From contig NZ_JAHVHT010000010.1 in assembly GCF_019802125.1 (NCBI RefSeq), positions 1-59,923 on the forward strand: a stretch of DNA of 59,923 nucleotides, given 5' to 3'. Below, piece by piece: positions 33,648 to 42,449 of the stretch. The translations under genes and the position numbers were made by a program. The DNA is from Tateyamaria omphalii (GTDB taxonomy: Bacteria; Pseudomonadota; Alphaproteobacteria; Rhodobacterales; Rhodobacteraceae). Within the stretch, counting starts at the first letter, position 1. Each line of letters opens with the position of its first letter. Under the pieces are notes generated by a model. That model did no database searches and was not told the origin of the DNA. It worked only from the letters and a program-made list of their open reading frames with translations.

Positions 33648-34093
33648 TTAATGGTGATATCCAACCGTTGCGTTTCGCCCGATGTGCCCGGGATCTTGAT
33701 GTAGTATGCGCCGGGTTTGATCGCGACGAAACCAATCTCCATCTCGCCCGCCTCGTCAAACTCGATGCTGTCGAGGCCAAGGGGACGGATTTCCAAACCT
33801 TCCACCACGATCTCGTCGATCCAGATGGCGCGGAAGAACTCGGGGCCGACCAGCGCCAGTTCCTGGCTGCCGTCGCCCTGAATTTCGAACTCGTAGTAGG
33901 TGCCCGACTTCAGCTCCCACGCACCTTCGGGTGCGATGGGTTCGCCCGCCGACAGGATGATCGGCGGCAGGTCTTCCTTGTTGCTGCCACCAAGCAGGCC
34001 AGCGGCGCCGAAGCTGGGACCATCATCGTCGTCTGCAAGCACAAATGTCGGCACGGCAAGCGCCATCGCGGCGATCAGAGCCAGGGTTTTCAT
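33644..34093 (-). CDS. Exported protein of the PQQ-linked ABC cluster
   Basis: A 149-residue exported protein with a signal peptide (1-20, ending VLA), a short acidic/Gly-rich linker (DDDDGPSFGAAGLLGG) and a beta-rich domain (ELKSGTYYEFEIQGDGSQELALVG..., GAYYIKIPGTSGETQRLDITI). It looks cupredoxin-like in outline but has no His or Cys copper ligands. The acidic start could bind metal ions, which is speculation. It lies between the beta-propeller gene and the ATPase gene of the ped-type operon. Confidence 0.78.
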   Translation of the reverse strand: MKTLALIAAMALAVPTFVLADDDDGPSFGAAGLLGGSNKEDLPPIILSAGEPIAPEGAWELKSGTYYEFEIQGDGSQELALVGPEFFRAIWIDEIVVEGLEIRPLGLDSIEFDEAGEMEIGFVAIKPGAYYIKIPGTSGETQRLDITIK

Positions 34094-34117
34094 TGGGTTC
34101 CTCCCGAGATGTTTTGA

Positions 34118-35080
34118 CTAGGACCCGGTCGGCCGGAAAGCGGCCCCCCAGGGAAAGCGGCCAACCTTGATGGACTTGATGGCTTCGCGTTTTTCGACGT
34201 CGATGACGGTCACATCGCCGGACACACCGTTGGTCGTGAACAGCATCGACCGGTCCTCGTTGAAATCCATGTGCCAGACGCGGCGGCCGACAAGGATGTA
34301 ATCCTCGACCTCGTAGGTTTCGGCATTGACCACGGCCACGTGGTTCGACGGCCCAAGCGCGACAAAGGCATGGGTGTCGCCTGCTGTAAATTCAAAGCCC
34401 ACGGGCTGCACGCGGTCGGGATGCACGCCCTGCACCTCAAAGCTCATCTTGGCCTTTTCAGTTTGAGTGGCCGTATCGAAGACGGTCAGTGTCCCACCGA
34501 TCTCGGAACTCACCCACATCTCGGCGCCGTCCTTGATGAATTCGGCATGGCGGGGGCGGCTATCAACGAGGGTGTTGGCGAACAGCTCTTGCGTTTCGGT
34601 GTCGATCCAATGGGCCATGTTGGTGGTCTCGGACGTGGTGATGGCGATCTTGCCGTCGGGGGATACGGCCATCCCCTCCGGCTCCACGCCCACGTCGATC
34701 TGGGCCACTACCTTACGGGTTTCGACGTCAACGACCGTTGTGATCGCGTCATCCTCGTTTGCGATGTAGAGGTGCCGATCATCTGGATGCAGAACAAACT
34801 GTTCCGGGTCGTCGCCCGAGGGCAACTCGTGCAGGATTTCGCCCGAGTTGGGGTCCATCACCTGCACCGCATTGCTGTCGGATGCGCAGATATAGACGCG
34901 GCTGTAGTCACTATTGAACAAGATACCGCGCGGGCGTTCGCCCGTTTCATAGGTCCTGACAACTTCCAGCGTCTCGGTGGAGATCACCGAGATGGTGTCA
35001 TCCTTTTCATTCGTCACCCAAATCTCTCCGGCCATCGCGGTGGACGCCAGCAGGGAAAACATCGCAGTCAAACGGATCAT
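34118..35080 (-). CDS. YVTN-type beta-propeller protein, PQQ-linked
   Basis: A 320-residue exported beta-propeller with a signal peptide (1-17, ending AMA). Repeats of the YVTN type recur about every 42 residues: DDTISVISTETLEVVRTYETGERPRGI, SNAVQVMDPNSGEILHELPSGDDPEQ, DDAITTVVDVETRKVVAQIDVGVEPEG and so on. It matches the family named for PQQ-dependent catabolism (TIGR03866 type, from memory). It starts at ATG 35080, overlapping the binding-protein stop. Role unknown. Confidence 0.88.
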   Translation of the reverse strand: MIRLTAMFSLLASTAMAGEIWVTNEKDDTISVISTETLEVVRTYETGERPRGILFNSDYSRVYICASDSNAVQVMDPNSGEILHELPSGDDPEQFVLHPDDRHLYIANEDDAITTVVDVETRKVVAQIDVGVEPEGMAVSPDGKIAITTSETTNMAHWIDTETQELFANTLVDSRPRHAEFIKDGAEMWVSSEIGGTLTVFDTATQTEKAKMSFEVQGVHPDRVQPVGFEFTAGDTHAFVALGPSNHVAVVNAETYEVEDYILVGRRVWHMDFNEDRSMLFTTNGVSGDVTVIDVEKREAIKSIKVGRFPWGAAFRPTGS

Positions 35081-36240
35081 TGGAAGGCCTCGCATTTGCT
35101 TTCGGGGCGGTCAAGCCCCAGGCTGTCAAGTTCGTTGGTCTGGTGCAGGAACCCCTCGAGCGGGGCCTGGGCCACCAGCGCACGGGGGTGCGCGATGGCG
35201 ATGGGCTGGCGCAGCTGACCGTTCCAGTCGCGGTAGGTCAGCGGGCGGCCCTTGAAACCCGCCAGTTCGAACTGGTCGGACATGATGTAGCTGCGCAGTG
35301 TCTCTGGATCGGTCGCATTGGTGCGGGTCATTGCTTCGCCCAGTGTGCGCACGGCGGCCCAGGCGGCATAGTCCTGCGCGGTCATCTCGCGGGCGTGTTC
35401 TTCCTCGAACCGCGATTGCAGTTGGGCCGCGCCCCACTGCTCGATCACCGGGGACCAGCCGACGGCAGTCAACCCTTCGGACCCGACCACAGGCCGCGCC
35501 TGCCAGGTGTTGTAGAGGACGTAGCGCCCGAAATCATGTACCTCGTCCGCGATGATCAGCGTGTCGTAGTCGCCGAAATCCTGAGTAAACAGTGGCACCT
35601 CTTGGCTGGCGTTCCTGCGCATATCGGCGTCGAAGGCCCACTCCTTTTCCGCCTCCAGCGACAGCCCGAACTTGGTGAGCGATCGGCGCATCGCCTCGGC
35701 ATAGCTGGTGTCGGCAGCGTGCGTTCCGGTGATCATGACCAGATCGTCCCAGCGCTTCTTGACCAGCACTTGGGCAAGTGCATCCGTGCGCATCGCATCT
35801 GAAGCGATCGTGTGCAGCAAATTCCCCCGGCACTCTGCATCACGCAAGGACAGATCACCTGCAGAGGTATTGAACAATACTGCACCCTCGGCCTCTGCCA
35901 TATCAGCGATGGCGGTAATGTCCTTCGGTGCAGCGTCAATCACCAGATAGGGAGAAGCGCTCAACAGATCGCGCGCGGCTGCAAGCGGATCGTCGCCCTC
36001 GAACACCTCGGCCACTGTCAGCTCATAATTCTGACCCAGGAACTTGCCTGTCGTCAGGTTGTCCGCCAGCCCGGTCTGCGCCCCGGCAAGCCCATTGTCT
36101 TCCGGGATCGGATCAAGGTTCGACAGGGTCGGTGGCGCAGGCTGCTCGACACGCAGATACCCTATGGTCAGGGTCGTTTCCGCCGACGCAAACGTGGTCA
36201 GCGCGCACCCAAAAAGCGCACCTGAGACAAGGTGTTTCAC
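35077..36240 (-). CDS. ABC-type periplasmic binding protein, PQQ-linked
   Basis: A 387-residue exported protein of the branched-chain amino acid binding-protein fold, found with PQQ-linked ABC clusters. It starts with GTG at 36240 after GGGAGGA; a signal peptide (KHLVSGALFGCALTTFASA) follows. Conserved blocks: GLAGAQTGLADNLTTGKFLGQNY, SPYLVIDAAPKDITAIADMAEAE, and the fragment RNLLHTIASDAMRTDAL-like region near residue 150. It heads the leftward ped-type operon and faces the cytochrome gene. Ligand unknown; lanthanide, PQQ or substrate have all been considered for such clusters. Confidence 0.85.
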   Translation of the reverse strand: MKHLVSGALFGCALTTFASAETTLTIGYLRVEQPAPPTLSNLDPIPEDNGLAGAQTGLADNLTTGKFLGQNYELTVAEVFEGDDPLAAARDLLSASPYLVIDAAPKDITAIADMAEAEGAVLFNTSAGDLSLRDAECRGNLLHTIASDAMRTDALAQVLVKKRWDDLVMITGTHAADTSYAEAMRRSLTKFGLSLEAEKEWAFDADMRRNASQEVPLFTQDFGDYDTLIIADEVHDFGRYVLYNTWQARPVVGSEGLTAVGWSPVIEQWGAAQLQSRFEEEHAREMTAQDYAAWAAVRTLGEAMTRTNATDPETLRSYIMSDQFELAGFKGRPLTYRDWNGQLRQPIAIAHPRALVAQAPLEGFLHQTNELDSLGLDRPESKCEAFQ

Positions 36241-36402
36241 GAAAAGTCCTCCCAATACCACAACGCTACCTTGGCGGGTAAAGGGGTCGGTATAGGACCA
36301 TGGTCTTACTCCCTTAGGCGCACAACCAAAGTCCAATATGATGGCCGGTTCTCCTGCCTTACGAACAGGGCAAGAGGAGCATTCATGTCAGGGAGGCATG
36401 TG
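36241..36402. promoter_or_regulatory. Divergent promoter region with an inverted regulator site
   Basis: The 162 bases between the leftward ped-type operon and the rightward cytochrome gene contain GCACAACCAAAGTCC (36320-36334). This is the reverse complement of GGACTTTGGTTGTGC, two mismatches from the motif seen at 30359 and 38008. A further GGACCATGGTCTTAC at 36296-36310 may be a half site. Confidence 0.5.
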
Positions 36403-37101
36403 ATGAAAAGCACGACCCGAAAACAATTTCTGCTGGCTGGCGCATTGACTGCCATCGCAACCCTTGCCGTCGCCCACGGCGACGTCGCCCCGCAAGCGGT
36501 GGACACCACCGGCCTGCCTGCAATCGAAGGCGAGTGGTTGACCGAAAACCCCTACCGCGCCGACAAGGTGGGAGAGGAAACCTGGCTGCGCGCGGTCGAG
36601 ATTGGCGCGTCAGGCTACAACCAGAACTGCGCACGCTGCCACGGGCTCGAGGGCGTGTCCGGCGGCCTTGCCCCCGACCTGCGATTCCTTGAAGCCGAAG
36701 AATACGGCGACGAATGGTATGTCGAGCGCTTTGTCGAAGGATACACTCAGAACGGCATCACCAAGATGCCTGCCTTTGGCGAGCTCCTTGGCCAAGAAGC
36801 GGCATGGGCCATCCGCACCTATATCGAAGCGCGTCCCGATGATGTCGCCATGGAGGAAGTGGCCGACGAGTTGAAAGCGATGCGCGACCAGCTTGCGGGT
36901 TATGCCGCCGATGCCAATGGCGCGGATGCTGACGGGATCAAGAACCGGCTGACCGAGATTGCAAACGACATCCCGACCCTTTCGGGTGCTCCGGTCGCCG
37001 ACAGCGTCGCCTACCGCGCGGCCAACCTGATTGACGGCTCGCAAGGTTCGTACAAGTCAGCGTCCGAAGTCTTGACCATCGGATTGTCGGCCGCAAACTG
37101 A
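36403..37101 (+). CDS. c-type cytochrome, PedF-like electron acceptor
   Basis: A 232-residue exported cytochrome starting at ATG 36403 after GGGAGG; signal peptide 1-23 (ending AVA). One heme motif, CARCH, is near residue 77, and the Met ligand is probably in ITKMPAFGELL. A long C-terminal extension (~140-232) is particular to the PedF/c550 group that accepts electrons from quinoprotein alcohol dehydrogenases. The genes for an XoxJ-like protein and the dehydrogenase are nearby, so it is the likely redox partner. Confidence 0.9.
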   Translation: MKSTTRKQFLLAGALTAIATLAVAHGDVAPQAVDTTGLPAIEGEWLTENPYRADKVGEETWLRAVEIGASGYNQNCARCHGLEGVSGGLAPDLRFLEAEEYGDEWYVERFVEGYTQNGITKMPAFGELLGQEAAWAIRTYIEARPDDVAMEEVADELKAMRDQLAGYAADANGADADGIKNRLTEIANDIPTLSGAPVADSVAYRAANLIDGSQGSYKSASEVLTIGLSAAN

Positions 37102-37105
37102 CGGC

Positions 37106-38005
37106 ATGACATTTCGACAAACGATCTTCTCCCTGGTGGTGGTGGGTCTGTCCATTGGGCAGGCCCACGCTGCTGATCCCTGTGCCGACTACGTGCCCCA
37201 ACCCAAGCCCCAGAATGTGGGGCGGGACATCGTTGGCAAGGAGCTGGACCAGATCCAGGACCAAGGGCACATGCTGTTCGCGGTCTACGAGGATTACCCG
37301 CCCTACTCGTGGGAAGAGGGCGGTGATCCCATGGGCGTGGACATCGAAATCGCCCGCATCATCGCCGAGGATCTGGGTGTTGAGGCCCGGTTCAACTTCG
37401 TGGCTGCGGGCGAGAACCTAGACGCGGACCTGCGCAACAACATCTGGCGCGGCGCGCTGATCGGGGGCCGCATTGCCAACGTCATGATGCGCATTCCTTA
37501 CGACAGCGCCTTCAAGTGTCGGGTCGAGCAGGTCGTGTTCACGGGCCAATATGCGGGCGAAAGCATTGCGATTGCCTATGACAAGGCGACCTACCCCGAA
37601 GAGAAACCCGTCCCAGCCTATTTCCGCTTCGACACCGTGGGGGTCGAAAATGATTCGATCTCTGATTTCTACCTGTCCGGTTTCGTGGGTGGGCAGTTGC
37701 AGCCGAACATCCGCCGCTTCCCGACGACCGCCGCCGCCATGGACGCGCTCAACGCGGGTGAGGTGAAGGCGGTGATGGGCCCCCTGGGCGAATTGGAGCA
37801 CGGGTTGAGCGACACAAGCGGCGTGCATCAGCCCCCGCTCGCAGGCTTTGCTGTCAGCCAATGGACGCTCGGCGTGGCGGTCAATTTCCGCTACCGACCG
37901 CTGTCCTATTCCGTCGATGATGCGATCAATTATGCGCTGCAAGACGGGCGGATTCCGGCGATTTACGAGAAATACGGACTGACCCACCAAACCCCTGAAA
38001 GATAA
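37106..38005 (+). CDS. Periplasmic binding protein, MoxJ/XoxJ-like
   Basis: A 299-residue exported protein of the SBP_bac_3 fold: signal peptide (1-22, ending AHA), then CADYVPQPKPQNVGRDIVGK and LFAVYEDYPPYSWEEGGDPMGVDIEIARIIAEDLGVEARF. MoxJ/XoxJ proteins have this fold, lack an ABC partner gene and help activate or assemble quinoprotein methanol dehydrogenases. Its position four bases after the PedF-like cytochrome supports that role. The assignment to XoxJ is inference; an amino-acid-type receptor is the alternative. Confidence 0.85.
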   Translation: MTFRQTIFSLVVVGLSIGQAHAADPCADYVPQPKPQNVGRDIVGKELDQIQDQGHMLFAVYEDYPPYSWEEGGDPMGVDIEIARIIAEDLGVEARFNFVAAGENLDADLRNNIWRGALIGGRIANVMMRIPYDSAFKCRVEQVVFTGQYAGESIAIAYDKATYPEEKPVPAYFRFDTVGVENDSISDFYLSGFVGGQLQPNIRRFPTTAAAMDALNAGEVKAVMGPLGELEHGLSDTSGVHQPPLAGFAVSQWTLGVAVNFRYRPLSYSVDDAINYALQDGRIPAIYEKYGLTHQTPER

Positions 38006-38008
38006 GCA

Positions 38009-38022
38009 CGACTTTGGTCGTA
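38009..38022. promoter_or_regulatory. Candidate LuxR-regulator operator upstream of coxG
   Basis: GCACGACTTTGGTCGTACAC (38006-38025) contains the best dyad of the set, ACGAC-TTTG-GTCGT (38008-38021). It sits about 70 bases before coxG. Identical cores occur before the PQQ dehydrogenase. Confidence 0.6.
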
Positions 38023-38092
38023 CACACTTGGTCGAATGGTGCGTGGCAACCCTGCGTCATAGGCTTTCCATCAAGACAAAGGGGGGCAATCC

Positions 38093-38611
38093 ATGAACCT
38101 GAGCGACACACGTTTGATCGACGCCGACCGGGCCACGGTCTGGGCAGCGATCCTCGACCCGGAGGTGCTGAAGGCCTGCGTGCCCGGCTGTCAGGAGATG
38201 GAGGGCACGCCCGAGGGCGGCTTCACCGCGACCGTGGTGCAAAAGGTCGGTCCCGTGAAGGCGACGTTTAAAGGCGCTGTCACTCTGTCCGACATGCAGG
38301 CCCCCGAAAGCGTGAATATCGCGGGCGAAGGCAAGGGTGGCGCTGCGGGCTTTGCCAAAGGCGGCGCCAAGGTGCGGCTTGAGGCGCAAGGCGATCAGAC
38401 CGTCCTGCACTACGATGTCGAAGCTAAGGTCGGCGGCAAGCTCGCCCAGCTTGGCAGCCGCATCATCGACGGCTTCGCCAAGAAGATGGCTGACCAGTTT
38501 TTCAACAATTTCCAGGATCACGTAGGTGCGCCTGCGCACATCGAAGAATCCGAGCCGGAAACGTCAGAAGACGCACCCAAGAAGGGCTGGCTCAAGCGCC
38601 TCGTCAGCTAG
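38093..38611 (+). CDS. coxG: CoxG-family (SRPBCC) protein
   Basis: A 172-residue CoxG protein of the SRPBCC fold (MNLSDTRLIDADRATVWAAILDPEVLKACVPGC..., GGKLAQLGSRIIDGFAKKMADQFF). CoxG helps recruit CO dehydrogenase to the membrane in carboxydotrophs. The C terminus (EESEPETSEDAPKKGWLKRLV) is acidic, then basic and amphipathic, consistent with membrane contact. AAGGGGGG precedes the ATG. It leads the coxGSLM operon. Confidence 0.9.
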   Translation: MNLSDTRLIDADRATVWAAILDPEVLKACVPGCQEMEGTPEGGFTATVVQKVGPVKATFKGAVTLSDMQAPESVNIAGEGKGGAAGFAKGGAKVRLEAQGDQTVLHYDVEAKVGGKLAQLGSRIIDGFAKKMADQFFNNFQDHVGAPAHIEESEPETSEDAPKKGWLKRLVS

Positions 38612-38650
38612 GCGCACACCAACACATCAGACATTCCAAGGGAGGAACGA

Positions 38651-39136
38651 ATGACCAAGGTAACCATGACGGTGAACGGCAAGACCGTTTCCGGCGACGT
38701 GGAGGGGCGCACATTGCTGGCGTCCTTTCTGCGCGACGATCAGGGCCTGACCGGTACACATATTGGCTGCGATACATCGCAATGTGGCGCTTGTGTCGTG
38801 CATGTGGACGGGGTGGCCGTGAAGTCCTGCACGATGCTCGCGGCTGAAGCGGATGGCGCGACGGTTGACACGATCGAAGGACAAGCCAACGCCGATGGAT
38901 CGCTGAACGTGATCCAGCAGGCCTTTCAGGATCACCACGGTCTGCAATGCGGCTTCTGCACGCCGGGGATGGTGATGTCGGCTGCGGCCCTCCTCAAGGA
39001 AAACCCGAAGCCGTCCGAACAGGAAGTGCGCGAGTACCTCGAAGGCAACATCTGCCGCTGCACCGGTTACCACAACATCGTCAAAGCGATCATGGCAGCG
39101 TCCGGACAGGACGTGACCGCGATCGCCGCTGAGTAA
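38651..39136 (+). CDS. coxS: Molybdenum hydroxylase small subunit (2Fe-2S), CoxS-like
   Basis: A 161-residue iron-sulfur subunit of the xanthine oxidase family. The plant-type 2Fe-2S site is [16 protein letters not shown] (Cys near 42, 47, 50 and 62) and the second site is CGFCTPGM...CRCTGYHNI. It passes electrons from the molybdenum centre to FAD. GGGAGGAACG precedes the ATG. Confidence 0.95.
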   Translation: MTKVTMTVNGKTVSGDVEGRTLLASFLRDDQGLTGTHIGCDTSQCGACVVHVDGVAVKSCTMLAAEADGATVDTIEGQANADGSLNVIQQAFQDHHGLQCGFCTPGMVMSAAALLKENPKPSEQEVREYLEGNICRCTGYHNIVKAIMAASGQDVTAIAAE

Positions 39137-39150
39137 GGGGAGGAGACACG

Positions 39151-41514
39151 ATGCCCAAGGATACAGGGATTGGCGCCGCCACCGTGCGCCGCGAAGACGT
39201 CCGCTTCCTGACCGGAACCGGCGAATACACCGATGACATCACGCTGGCGAAACAGACATACGCGGTCTTTGCCCGCTCGACCGTCGCCCATGGCACGATC
39301 AAATCCATCGACACCTCCGCTGCCGAAGCGATGCCCGGCGTGCTGGCCGTGTTCACGGGCGAGGATTTCGCCGACGTGGGTGGCAACCCCGCCGGCTGGC
39401 TGATCAACTCGCGCGATGGCGAGCCGATGAAAGAGCCCAAGCGCCCCGTGCTGGCGCACGGCAAAGTGCGCCACGTGGGTGACGCCTATGCAGCTGTGAT
39501 CGCTGAAACCGTGCAGCAAGCGCGTGACGCGGTTGAGGCCATCGAGGTGGATATCGAAGAACTCGACGCCATCGTCGACATGAACGCGGCGCTCTCCGGG
39601 TCAAACTTCGTACATGACGAGATCGGCACGAACCAGTGCTTTGACTGGGGCTGGATCGAAGACAACCGCGAAGCGACGGACAACGCGATCAAGAACGCGC
39701 ATCACGTGACCACGCTGGAGCTGGTGAACAACCGCCTCGTCCCCAACGCGATGGAGCCGCGCGCCTCCATCGGCAGCTACAAGGCGAGCACGGGTGAATA
39801 CACCCTGCACACGACCTCGCAAAACCCGCACCTGACGCGGCTGCTGATCTCGGCTTTTGTCCTCGGCATTCCAGAGAACATGCTGACCGTCATCGCACCA
39901 GATGTGGGCGGTGGGTTCGGCTCCAAAATCTACCACTACGGGGAAGAGGCGCTGGTGCTGGCCGCCGCCAAAAGGCTGAACCGCCCCGTCAAATGGACAG
40001 CGGATCGGACCGAGTCTTTCCTGACCGACGCCCATGGCCGCGACCACGTGACCAAGATTGAATTGGCATTGGACAAGGACGGCAAATTCCTCGCCTTCCG
40101 CACCGACACCAAGGCGAATGTGGGCGCGTATCTGTCGAACTTCTCAACCGCGACGCCCACCTTCCTGCACGGCACGCTGATGGCCGGGAACTACACGGTG
40201 CCGCTGGTCTATGTGAACGTGAAGGCGGTTTTCACCAACACCGCCCCCGTCGACGCATACCGCGGAGCAGGTCGACCCGAAGCGACCTATTCCATCGAGC
40301 GCGTCATCGACAAAGCAGCGCGCGAGTTGGGGATGGATCCCATCGAGCTGCGTCGCAAGAATTTCGTGAAGCCCAACCAGTATCCCTTCGCCTCCGCCGC
40401 GGGGCTGGAATATGACGCGGGCAACTACGACGCGCTGATGGACAAGATGGAAGAGGTCGCGGATGTGGCGGGCTTTGCCGCACGCCGCGCCGAAAGCGAA
40501 AAGAACGGCAAGCTGCGCGGCTTCGGCGTGAACGCCTATATCGAGGCCTGCGGCATCGCGCCGTCGAACCTCGTCGGTGTGCTTGGCTCTCGCGTCGGTC
40601 TCTATGATGCGGCCACGGTGCGCGTGAATGCCACCGGCAACCTGAGCGTCATGGTCGGCGCGCACAGCCACGGGCAAGGGCATGAAACCGCCTTCCCCCA
40701 GGTGGTGGCGGAAATGCTCGGCATTGACCCTGCTGTTATCGACATCGTCCATGGTGACACGTCCAAAATCCCCTTCGGCATGGGCACCTATGGCTCGCGG
40801 TCTTTGGCGGTCTGCGGTTCCGCCGTGGTGCGGGCGACCGAAAAGATCATCAACAAGGCCAAGAAGATCGCAGGCCATATGTTGGAGGCGTCCGAGCATG
40901 ACATCACGCTCGCGGACGGCGTGTTCTCGGTCGCGGGCACCGACAAGTCGGTGACCTTCGGTGAGGTCGCGCTGAAAGCCTACATCCCCCACGAGTACCC
41001 GCTCGAAGATATCGAACCGGGGCTAGAGGAAACAGCCTTCTACGATCCAGCGAACTTTACCTACCCTTCGGGCGCCTATGCCTGCGAGGTCGAGGTGGAC
41101 CCGGAGACCGGCAAAGTGACCGTGGATCGGATGACGGCCGTGGATGACTTCGGCAACGTCATCAACCCGATGATCGTGACGGGTCAGGTGCAGGGCGGTC
41201 TGGCCCAGGGCATCGGGCAGGCGCTCTTGGAAAACACGTCCTACGATGAAAACGGCCAGCTGCTCAGCGCGTCCTACATGGATTACACCATGCCGCGCGC
41301 CGATGACCTGCCGATGTTCGCCGTGGATCATAGTCAGGGTACGCCGTGTACCCATAACCCGCTTGGAGTGAAGGGCTGCGGTGAGGCCGGGGCCATCGGT
41401 TCGCCCCCGACGGTCGTAAACGCCGTGATCGACGCTCTGCAATCAGGTGGGAAGAATGTGACCCATATCGACATGCCCGTCTCGCCCGCCCGTGTTTGGG
41501 AAGCGATGCAATGA
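39151..41514 (+). CDS. coxL: Molybdenum hydroxylase large subunit, form II CoxL-like
   Basis: A 787-residue molybdopterin subunit of the xanthine oxidase family. The active-site loop reads VDAYRGAGRPEATY, i.e. AYRGAGR of 'form II' enzymes, not AYRCSFR of true CO dehydrogenases. The catalytic Glu lies in GVKGCGEAGAIGSPPTVVNAV (near residue 750). Other motifs: PDVGGGFGSKIYHYGEE and GSHGQGHE-like GAHSHGQGHETAF. The real substrate of form II enzymes is unsettled; with an alcohol dehydrogenase upstream, an aldehyde is plausible. The usual maturation genes (coxD, coxE, coxF) are not on the plasmid. Confidence 0.93.
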   Translation: MPKDTGIGAATVRREDVRFLTGTGEYTDDITLAKQTYAVFARSTVAHGTIKSIDTSAAEAMPGVLAVFTGEDFADVGGNPAGWLINSRDGEPMKEPKRPVLAHGKVRHVGDAYAAVIAETVQQARDAVEAIEVDIEELDAIVDMNAALSGSNFVHDEIGTNQCFDWGWIEDNREATDNAIKNAHHVTTLELVNNRLVPNAMEPRASIGSYKASTGEYTLHTTSQNPHLTRLLISAFVLGIPENMLTVIAPDVGGGFGSKIYHYGEEALVLAAAKRLNRPVKWTADRTESFLTDAHGRDHVTKIELALDKDGKFLAFRTDTKANVGAYLSNFSTATPTFLHGTLMAGNYTVPLVYVNVKAVFTNTAPVDAYRGAGRPEATYSIERVIDKAARELGMDPIELRRKNFVKPNQYPFASAAGLEYDAGNYDALMDKMEEVADVAGFAARRAESEKNGKLRGFGVNAYIEACGIAPSNLVGVLGSRVGLYDAATVRVNATGNLSVMVGAHSHGQGHETAFPQVVAEMLGIDPAVIDIVHGDTSKIPFGMGTYGSRSLAVCGSAVVRATEKIINKAKKIAGHMLEASEHDITLADGVFSVAGTDKSVTFGEVALKAYIPHEYPLEDIEPGLEETAFYDPANFTYPSGAYACEVEVDPETGKVTVDRMTAVDDFGNVINPMIVTGQVQGGLAQGIGQALLENTSYDENGQLLSASYMDYTMPRADDLPMFAVDHSQGTPCTHNPLGVKGCGEAGAIGSPPTVVNAVIDALQSGGKNVTHIDMPVSPARVWEAMQ

Positions 41515-41529
41515 TGTGAAAGGGCAGGA

Positions 41530-41564
41530 CCGGGGGCCAGCCCCCGGACCCCCGTGATTTTTTT
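41530..41564 (+). terminator. GC hairpin with T tract between coxL and coxM (attenuator?)
   Basis: CCGGGGGC, a two-base loop, GCCCCCGG (41530-41547), then ACCCCCGTGATTTTTTT. It has the form of a terminator but lies inside the cox operon, so it may lower coxM expression. It closely resembles the element at 6447-6480. Confidence 0.65.
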
Positions 41565-41613
41565 GAAGCAGAGAAGAATGACTTCGCTCTGTTTCAGATG
41601 AAAGGACCAAGAA

Positions 41614-42396
41614 ATGTACAACTTTGATGTTGAAAAGCCGGGCACCATTGCCGAAGCCGCTGCCGCCATGGGAGCAGACGAGGCACAGGCACTGGGAGGT
41701 GGACAAACACTGATCCCCACGCTGAAACAGCGCCTTGCCAGCCCGTCCAAGCTGGTGTCGCTGAAAGGCGTGGCCGAAATGCAGGGGATGGGCAAGGATG
41801 GAAACACGCTGCGGATTGGCGGGGCCACGACCCACGCGACCGTTGCCGCCGATGGCAGCTATCCGGCCCTGTCGGCGCTGGCCTCTCATATCGGTGACCC
41901 GGCAGTGCGCAACCGCGGCACCATCGGTGGCAGCCTTGCCAACAACGACCCAGCGGCATGCTATCCGGCGGCGGCTCTGGCTTCGGGTGCAACCATCGTG
42001 ACCAACACGCGCCAGATCTCGGCGGATGACTACTTCCAGGGTATGTTCGACACGGCTCTGGAAGAAGGCGAGATCATCACCGCCGTCAGTTTCCCGATCC
42101 CGCAGGCTGCGAACTACCAGAAATTCGTCCAACCCGCTTCACGTTTTGCCTTGGTCGGTGTGTTCGTCGCCAAATACGCAGACGGTGTTCGAGTGGCGGT
42201 CACAGGCGCCTCGAACGAGGGGGTGTTCCGCTGGACCGAAGCGGAAGCGGCGCTGAGCACCAACTTCTCCGCCTCTGCCCTGGATGGGCTGACGGTAGAC
42301 CCCGACAACATGATCACTGACCTGCACGGTGCTGCCGCCTATCGCGCGCATCTGGTCAAGGTGATGACGGGCCGGGCGGTAACCGCTGCGGGCTGA
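41614..42396 (+). CDS. coxM: Molybdenum hydroxylase FAD subunit, CoxM-like
   Basis: A 260-residue FAD-binding subunit: AQALGGGQTLIPTLKQRLASP (near residue 28) and VRNRGTIGGSLANNDPAACYPAA (near 100) are the two FAD motifs of the family. It is slightly short for the family (~285). AAAGGA is upstream of the ATG. The 99-base gap from coxL contains a terminator-like hairpin. Confidence 0.94.
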   Translation: MYNFDVEKPGTIAEAAAAMGADEAQALGGGQTLIPTLKQRLASPSKLVSLKGVAEMQGMGKDGNTLRIGGATTHATVAADGSYPALSALASHIGDPAVRNRGTIGGSLANNDPAACYPAAALASGATIVTNTRQISADDYFQGMFDTALEEGEIITAVSFPIPQAANYQKFVQPASRFALVGVFVAKYADGVRVAVTGASNEGVFRWTEAEAALSTNFSASALDGLTVDPDNMITDLHGAAAYRAHLVKVMTGRAVTAAG

Positions 42397-42416
42397 TCAC
42401 TACCCATCAAACGGCA

Positions 42417-42448
42417 AAAGGGCGGGGACTATCCCCGCCCTCTTTTGT
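42417..42448. terminator. Bidirectional terminator between coxM and apbE
   Basis: GGGCGGGGA-CTA-TCCCCGCCC (42420-42440), with AAAA on the left and TCTTTTGTTT on the right. It separates the convergent coxM and apbE genes and should stop both. Confidence 0.88.
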
Positions 42449-42449
42449 T

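Noticed and set aside
39151..41514. A true (form I) CO dehydrogenase
   Set aside because: The active-site loop is AYRGAGR; form I enzymes have AYRCSFR. CO oxidation cannot be claimed from this sequence.
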